From positions 372,001 to 436,000 of the forward strand of contig PTEX01000235.1 in assembly GCA_003342815.1 (NCBI GenBank): a DNA stretch of 64,000 nucleotides, given 5' to 3'. The position numbers were made by a program, and so were the translations under genes. Shown here in pieces: positions 36,588 through 64,000 of the stretch. Position 1 is the stretch's first letter. Each line of letters starts with the position of its first letter. The notes beneath the pieces were generated by a model. It made no database searches, was not told the DNA's origin, and was given only the letters and a program-made list of their open reading frames with translations. The DNA is from Eudromia elegans (Eukaryota > Chordata > Aves > Tinamiformes > Tinamidae).

Positions 36588-37990
36588 GTTAAGCTCATTA
36601 AGGCCTCACACAATCAACAGAAATGTTAACAGCTGTGGTATTGTAAAGAACTAAACCTCCCCATGGAAAGACTTTTCATAAGATCAGGCGATAGAGCTGG
36701 GAAAAGGAGGAAGCTGTGAGGGGCTGTAGCTCCATAAGCTCTCCCTAAGCTCCACCACAAACAGGACTTCTGAGAGCTCATCATGGATAGCTAAAAATTG
36801 CTTTGAGATGAAGCGCGGTTGCATTAGACACCCCAACACATTAGCAGGCTGCGCTGAAGCAGGGCCGCACGGGCGGGCAGACCAGCAGCCGCTGCAGAGC
36901 CAACACAAGCTTGTCGGGTGTCCGGGTTACGTGTGGTGGGCGGAAGGAGAAGGCCGTGAAGATGCCCCAAAGCCAGGCTCCCTGGTAGAGGCAGTGTCAG
37001 CCCGGAGCATCACGGGCCCTGGTCCTGCCTCTGGAGGGCGCTGCAGGCCGCCAGCATTAGAAGGGTTGTTGCAGAACACGCTCTGCAGCAGCTGCTCCTT
37101 CTCCCCGGTCAACATGCTGAACAAACTCCGCTCAACCTGTTAAGCTTTAGCCACAGAGGCTCTAGGACAAGGCTGGACAAAACTGTTTTGCTGGACAAAG
37201 TAATCCAACTGCTGGGAAATCAACATGTCTGGGCTGAGGATTAATTTTTCTTTCAAGGAAGAGTTTATAGTGCTGGTGTGGAGATGCACAGACACATTTT
37301 GCAGCTTTTGCTCAGGCAGAGACTGGTCATCATGTGGACATGCAGGCACCCTGCTTTGCACTGCTATGGACAAGGTGAGGGAACATGTACGACAGTTGGT
37401 AATGCAGCTCTTAGCAGCTTCACTCAAGTAATCGTCTCTATAAAAAAGGATGATCCAACTTATTCAGTTATTTCCCAAGTTACTGGGCAACTGGATATGG
37501 AAAACAACATGTGCATATGACGGCAAGGCGCTCTCCTTGTAGGACAGAAAACGCGCACGTGGTATTCGAAGACGCAACTCCCTTCCCTAGGGCTACTGCC
37601 TCCAGCTCACACATAACGCCCCTCTCAAATGGTCTGACATAACCAAGTAAAACCCAGAAGCTCGATTTCTGTTTCACATTTACCTCTTGTTTACATTTAC
37701 CATCCTAAAGCTAATAGCTTTTTACTTGACCATTAATTATTGCCACTGTGGTTTTTTGAGTAATCTGTTTTTTCTTGACCTGTAATCATTTTTTCTGCTG
37801 CTTTATCTGTCTGTAAAATATGTATAACAGAAGAGAATCCATTTTACACATTCTATCTTCCAAATACTGCTAACCTCATTCTATGTTGGTCATTAAATAA
37901 TCTTTTCATAACCAAATAGAGGTCTTTGGATTAAAGAAAGACTACACATTTCACAAAGGCTGCGGGTAAAGAATTTGTAACAAACTGGAA
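29500..37990. other. Intergenic spacer between USP15 3' end and MON2 promoter
   Basis: About 8.5 kb with no recognisable protein family on either strand and no RNA gene seen. It includes a 41-bp tandem duplication (30479-30561), a poly(T) of 28 (36560-36587), a poly(T) near 34030-34045 and a moderately GC-rich block near 32330-32650. The longest open frames (up to about 124 codons) overlap one another on opposite strands and look random. Whether USP15 transcripts extend into this spacer cannot be decided. Confidence 0.6.
30479..30561. repeat. 41-bp tandem duplication
   Basis: agattccttcatgctaataa starts at 30479 and again at 30520. The remainder of the unit (actttaatcatattac versus actataatcgtattac) differs at a few bases. 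It is a diverged two-copy direct repeat in the intergenic spacer. Confidence 0.9.
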
Positions 37991-38013
37991 GACTGGATAA
38001 GGCCTTGAATAGC

Positions 38014-39718
38014 TTTATTGAAATCTGTATAAATAAACATGCGCATTTCAAATGTAAACCCAAGTGAACTCAAGTGCAGACAAAATTTTAACCTCTGTCA
38101 TGCAGGAGGTTAGTTTACATTAAAAAAAAAAAAATCAAAGCAGCTTTAAAATACCAGGATGAAACACCAGTTTTAATATCAAGGTATAAAGCAAAGCCAT
38201 GTCCAACATACCTCATTTATATCCTGGTCAAATGCATTTTTTTTTAAACTTTTAAATGCTAACATAAATAAATAATTTACCAAAATGTGCACTCACAGAG
38301 TGAACTTTTATTTACAATACACAATTTATAATCTATTGTATTCGATTAGTTCAAGTGAAGAACATCATACTTTTTGCTTTTGTTTCTTTTTAATTATTTG
38401 TTTAAACAGTGGGACACAAAGCAATTCTCCAGGTAGCAGATATGTGAAGTGCCCCGCACTAAGGGGTTCCCCTCCAAGGCAGTATTGTATGCGAACCAAC
38501 AATACATTCTTCCAACTAGATCAAAGGGAAAGCAGCAAATTAAAAAAAAAAAAATGTTTCAAACTGTCAAACTTATTTTGGCATCCTGGACCCCTGAACA
38601 TAGTCAGCTAAAATCCAATTCAAAGTTTGTATGCCTTAGATACTGTACAGGTTCCGACTCAAACACGCAAATCCAATTCCCAAGTTAACCCTTTTAGAGA
38701 TGCTGTAAGGCTGTGGTGAGTCCATCAGGAACACACAGAGAAAATGGACAAGCCTACTTTTAAAACCAATTTGCCCAAGAGCAATTTAAAGGCAAGTTAT
38801 ATGAAAAGAAGTGTCTCATCCAAGCCCGATACATAGTCATTACTATGGATACAGAATGCTATTAACTCTGACCCTATTACAGAGTAGTTTGCAAGCTGTC
38901 AAACTACCAAAACTGGGGAGGGAGAAATTACAGCACAATTTTATTTTTTGGACTGACAGATTAAAATTATACATGTCTTATAAGCAAGATAACAGGAATT
39001 ATGTCCGCAGAGTAGATCCAACAAGCAACAAAGGATACTTACATTTAATCAAAAAACTTTTTGTTAATGCAGCATGAAATCCAGAACCTGTTCCACAGCA
39101 GCAATAAGATGAACGTATTATTCTGGATGCTCAACTATACCACAAAAGGTTAAAACACCTTTTCAAGCTATTTTCTTCTATCATGATTGATTTATTTTAA
39201 ATTAATACTAAATTTAAGGGAAAAAACATTGAAATTTGATGTTTCAAGAAAACTACTGCTTTTATATTTATGACATTTTTATTTGTAGTCAGTGTGACAG
39301 CCTAATGAACATGAATATAATTCATCCAGAAACTAGATTGGGCAGTAGTATTCTTGCAGTACTAAGAAAACAAATGTCAGAAGTCCACAAATTTAACATT
39401 TCAGTTATCAACTCACATCCAAAACAAAAGAAAACATAATCCATCAGAACAGCAGCAGAAAACTTAAAAGGGGTTTATTTGTGATTTCCTATATATAGCT
39501 TGTGAATACAAGACTGTAAATGCATTAGAGACATTTTCTGTTAAAGTTTTTATTGTTTCACTTCAAGTACTGCACATGTTAAAATGTAATAAAGATTTAC
39601 ATTCTATTTTCTGAAATTCCCCATCTCAGATTTTTTGTTTTTAATTTGGTGGGCAATTTCACTCTTTCAATAGGTATCCCCAGTGACAAAGTCTCTTTTA
39701 TGGCTTCTAGTTCTTCCA
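38014..39718 (-). other. USP15: Probable USP15 3' UTR with alternative poly(A) signals
   Basis: Downstream of the USP15 stop, minus-strand AATAAA hexamers occur at 39549-39554 (about 165 nt after the stop), 39474-39479 and 38014-38019, among others. The distal one is followed by the spacer. The sequence is AT-rich with no coding character. Long, alternatively polyadenylated 3' UTRs are usual for USP15, but the site actually used here is inferred. Confidence 0.45.
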
Positions 39719-61117
<21,399 letters not shown>

Positions 61118-64000
61118 CTTTAAAAATATAAAAATGATAAATTAGATAAAAATGTTGAGATATTAAAATAAAACTAATAAATGAGCAATGAATAAAAGTA
61201 AGCATGAAAAACATCTTTCCTTTTAACTCAGGTACACACTGAAAAAAGCCATGACATGCAACTCTCAGAATTAAACTTTCAGAAGCAGAAATATTTTAAA
61301 ATACTTTAAACTTTCATATCATGTTGAAGAGACATGTTTATTCAAAACAAAACAATCAAAAAGATCTACTATAACTTGTTTTCAGTTTATGGTACTACTA
61401 TAGATAAACTGTTGTTCAAAAATCTACAATGGAAAATTTCTGATATGGTAATTTCATGAATTTTTCATTTAACCATGAGTGGGTGTTGAGATATGAATAT
61501 GATTAAGATACATATTCAGAAGTTAGTTTAAAAGTAGCATGAAACCATTTAATTAAAATTGTCTTATTAACATTGTTATAATATTCCACGATATTATAAA
61601 GATTATGAAGCAAGCTTTGAAGTCTTTACCCAAATGTTAACAGAATTATTATTCAATCCCTCTGCATAAGCCTATTTTTGAATATAAAAATACAGAACAT
61701 TTTAATCACAAAAGACCCCAAATGTAGCAATTAAATACAAAATACAACTATCTTGCAGTATATTTTTCCTTGCTACAGCAAGTCTTGTGAAAGCTGCTCT
61801 GAATGCTGGAAGGTATTGAGCCACCTCATGCTTCTTTGGGTGGACCCTACACAGCAACAACTGGGTTGGGTCAAGCTCCAGTCATCCATGTAATGTAACA
61901 ACTGTAATTCTGTAATACATCTCTGTAACACATCTCATAAAATGAGGCAGCACAACCAAGGAAACAACTCGTATTTCAGGATTTTTTTTTTCTTTTAAAT
62001 ACAGATTTGCAGGCTACTAATGTCCATTTCTCAAAGGAGAGAGAAAGGAAAAAATAGGAGGGGAACTTCATTCTTGAAGATGGCAACCAGTAGATTTATT
62101 CCTGGTTGTGCATTACTGTTCACATGCTAAAAAAAAAGACTCTATAAAACTCAGCATTTGCTATCAAATACAAAGAGATACTGACACTGATACAAAGAGA
62201 ACCCTCTTCTACATGCTTACGGCTACTTATGTTCTTGCTCACACCATTAAGACCACTTTTAATGTAGTAAGTATTCCCTGTATTTAAATATACAAAAGCT
62301 AGTATGATTTTAGAGTAGATTTTTCTCTTTTTAGAAAAATAAATGAAATTGTGCCAAAAAGAATGAAATGTTTGCATTGTTTAAATATGTGTATTTACTG
62401 AGGACATTTTCCAATCAGAAAATTGTTATAAATTATTGTAAACAAACAGCAAGATTCTTTTACATCTCTGTGTATTTCAATATCTGAGGCAGAAGTTCAT
62501 TCATTGAATACTCACGTATATTTAATGTTTTATAAAGAAAGCTATATTTGGTATTCTTGTATTACAAAGAAAATCCATAATTATGCTCATAACTTCTCCA
62601 ATTATGAAGAAAAATCTATTTCATCTATTTGATTTTGTCAGTTAGATTAACTGTATTCTGCATAATTTTATCATCTGAGCCTTTATTAGCTAAATGATAT
62701 TCTGCATCATGAAGATACGATCAACTAAGGCTTCTGGAGTTTCTCAAATTAATAAATATGTTTAAGCTGTGTGGGCATAAGGTACGCGTCATGATTCAAC
62801 ATACCATTTTAGAAATTACAGACTTTGTTTAAGGTTATTTTAGAACATGTTCACAAGGAGCCTTTCAAAATTTAATCACATTTTAATTTTCACCTAGTTT
62901 TACCTTGTTGCAGAAGAAAAGCATCATTTACAATTTGTTTCATCCTTTCATTGCTAAATAGAAGTAGTAACAAAGAGAAATACGACTAGGATTCAACAAC
63001 CATATCCCAAATTTGTAAACATCTATTCAGCATCACGATCATCTACCTGACCATTGAACTCAGACCTGTACTAGAAAACTCTCCGCCTGCTGCTCTGGGA
63101 AACAGACTCGACCCATGGACAAGCTACTGGAAAAAAATTCTGTTTGGTGTGCACAGAAGGCCCTCTATGGGTCTCACTTGAGTTCTTGTCTAATGTGCTT
63201 CAATTTTACACCAAGCATTTCCTTTTGTGTTTGTTTACAACAGCAAAACGAAGCACGTTCCCCAAAAGGCCAAAGGTCTGTTGTTCAGCGCCTGCCTATC
63301 AGCTGCCAGGCATCTTAACTCCCACGGTCAATGGTAAACGTAAGAGTCTATCTCCTTCTCCAAACATCTTTTGAAGTTGCCCCATGCATTTCGCAAGTAA
63401 CTTATTCTGTTCATCCATATTTATAAGCACGTTGCTCTAAATAAATGAAGAGCTCTAAGTGGATATTTTCACCACAGTATTGGTGTTCTGAGGAGAACAA
63501 AGCCACCCTGAAGGGTACTCAGGGAACATGTCTACTGAAACAAGAAACAAGAACGAAACAAAACCAACATACCCAAACAGAATATAGATATTCCAAGACC
63601 TAAGTTTTTCCACACCCTACTTTACCTCACTGAGTTGAACCTCTAAATGAGGAACCACTGAAACAAGAATATCGGATGTACTTATAACTGCGTGCTCCTC
63701 TGCCCCACTACCCCACTTGTAGTCTGTTTTCCCCTACAGCTCTGGTTTGACCTGTTAAAAGGTTTCTGCATTTTACACTGCATTTTAAACATTCACAAGG
63801 CACAACAAAATATGAATTGTTGCTTCAGATACTCAGATATTGATACTGATTTTTTAGCTACAGGATAGAACTTAACAAACTGTACATATTCTGCATCTCA
63901 GTGCTATCATTAAGGGAACACAGGATTTTCCACATTTGGCATATTTTCCATATTTGGCAGTCAATTCTCCTGTCTTTATTCCTAATAACTGATCAACACT
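61118..64000 (-). other. USP15: USP15 intron 6, partial
   Basis: AT-rich sequence to the window edge. I searched by eye for the upstream exon (UBL end, expected to encode VLVIEQKNEDGTWPRGPSTP) and did not find it, so it lies beyond position 64000. The block near 63050-63330 is slightly richer in CpG, but unassigned. Confidence 0.65.

Noticed and set aside
63115-63374. Possible exon after the tttgtttacaacag acceptor-like sequence on the + strand
   Set aside because: There is no protein family match and no supporting neighbour exons. USP15 runs on the other strand, and the expected upstream USP15 exon does not match this sequence.

Overview
The window is vertebrate nuclear DNA, most likely from a bird. 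It has AT-rich introns with GT-AG splicing, one CpG island promoter, CR1-type LINE remnants carrying the avian-style 3' tail of the 8-bp unit attctatg, and no operon-like coding. Two protein-coding genes are recognisable, both on the minus strand and in tandem. They are USP15 (right half, 3' portion) followed by MON2 (left half, 5' portion). This matches the USP15-MON2 order on human 12q14, so the block is conserved synteny. I cannot fix the species from sequence alone; a galliform is plausible.

Layout from right to left, the direction of transcription. At 61118-64000 lies the end of a USP15 intron. At 39719-61117 lie sixteen USP15 coding exons, numbered 7-22 on the human long-isoform scheme. 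They encode about 753 C-terminal residues, including the complete bipartite USP catalytic domain with its Cys box, QQD box, two zinc-ligand CPxC pairs and His box. The exons encoding the DUSP and first UBL domains lie beyond the right edge. At about 38010-39718 is the probable 3' UTR, with several AATAAA signals. At about 29500-38000 is an intergenic spacer with no recognisable gene. At about 28590-29480 is the CpG island promoter of MON2, with a ZNF143-like and two YY1-like motifs. At 385-28837 are MON2 exons 1-12, encoding residues 1-545 (the DCB and HUS scaffold half), with a 13.2-kb first intron. The rest of MON2 lies beyond the left edge.

Every exon boundary was checked by codon phase. 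All adjoining exons join in frame, giving 1636 nt of MON2 and 2263 nt of USP15 without a premature stop. One USP15 intron uses a GC-AG splice pair.

The two proteins are not known partners. MON2 is an Arf-GEF-like scaffold for endosome-to-Golgi membrane traffic. USP15 is a deubiquitinase acting in TGF-beta/BMP and other signalling. I found no evidence of a new multi-gene system. The items most worth a second look are the GC-AG intron, a coding-like segment on the opposite strand at 55.5-56.1 kb, a CpG-richer LTR-like insert at about 1.4 kb, a dispersed 62-bp repeat flanking USP15 exon 11, and a UG-rich tract just inside the exon 11 donor.
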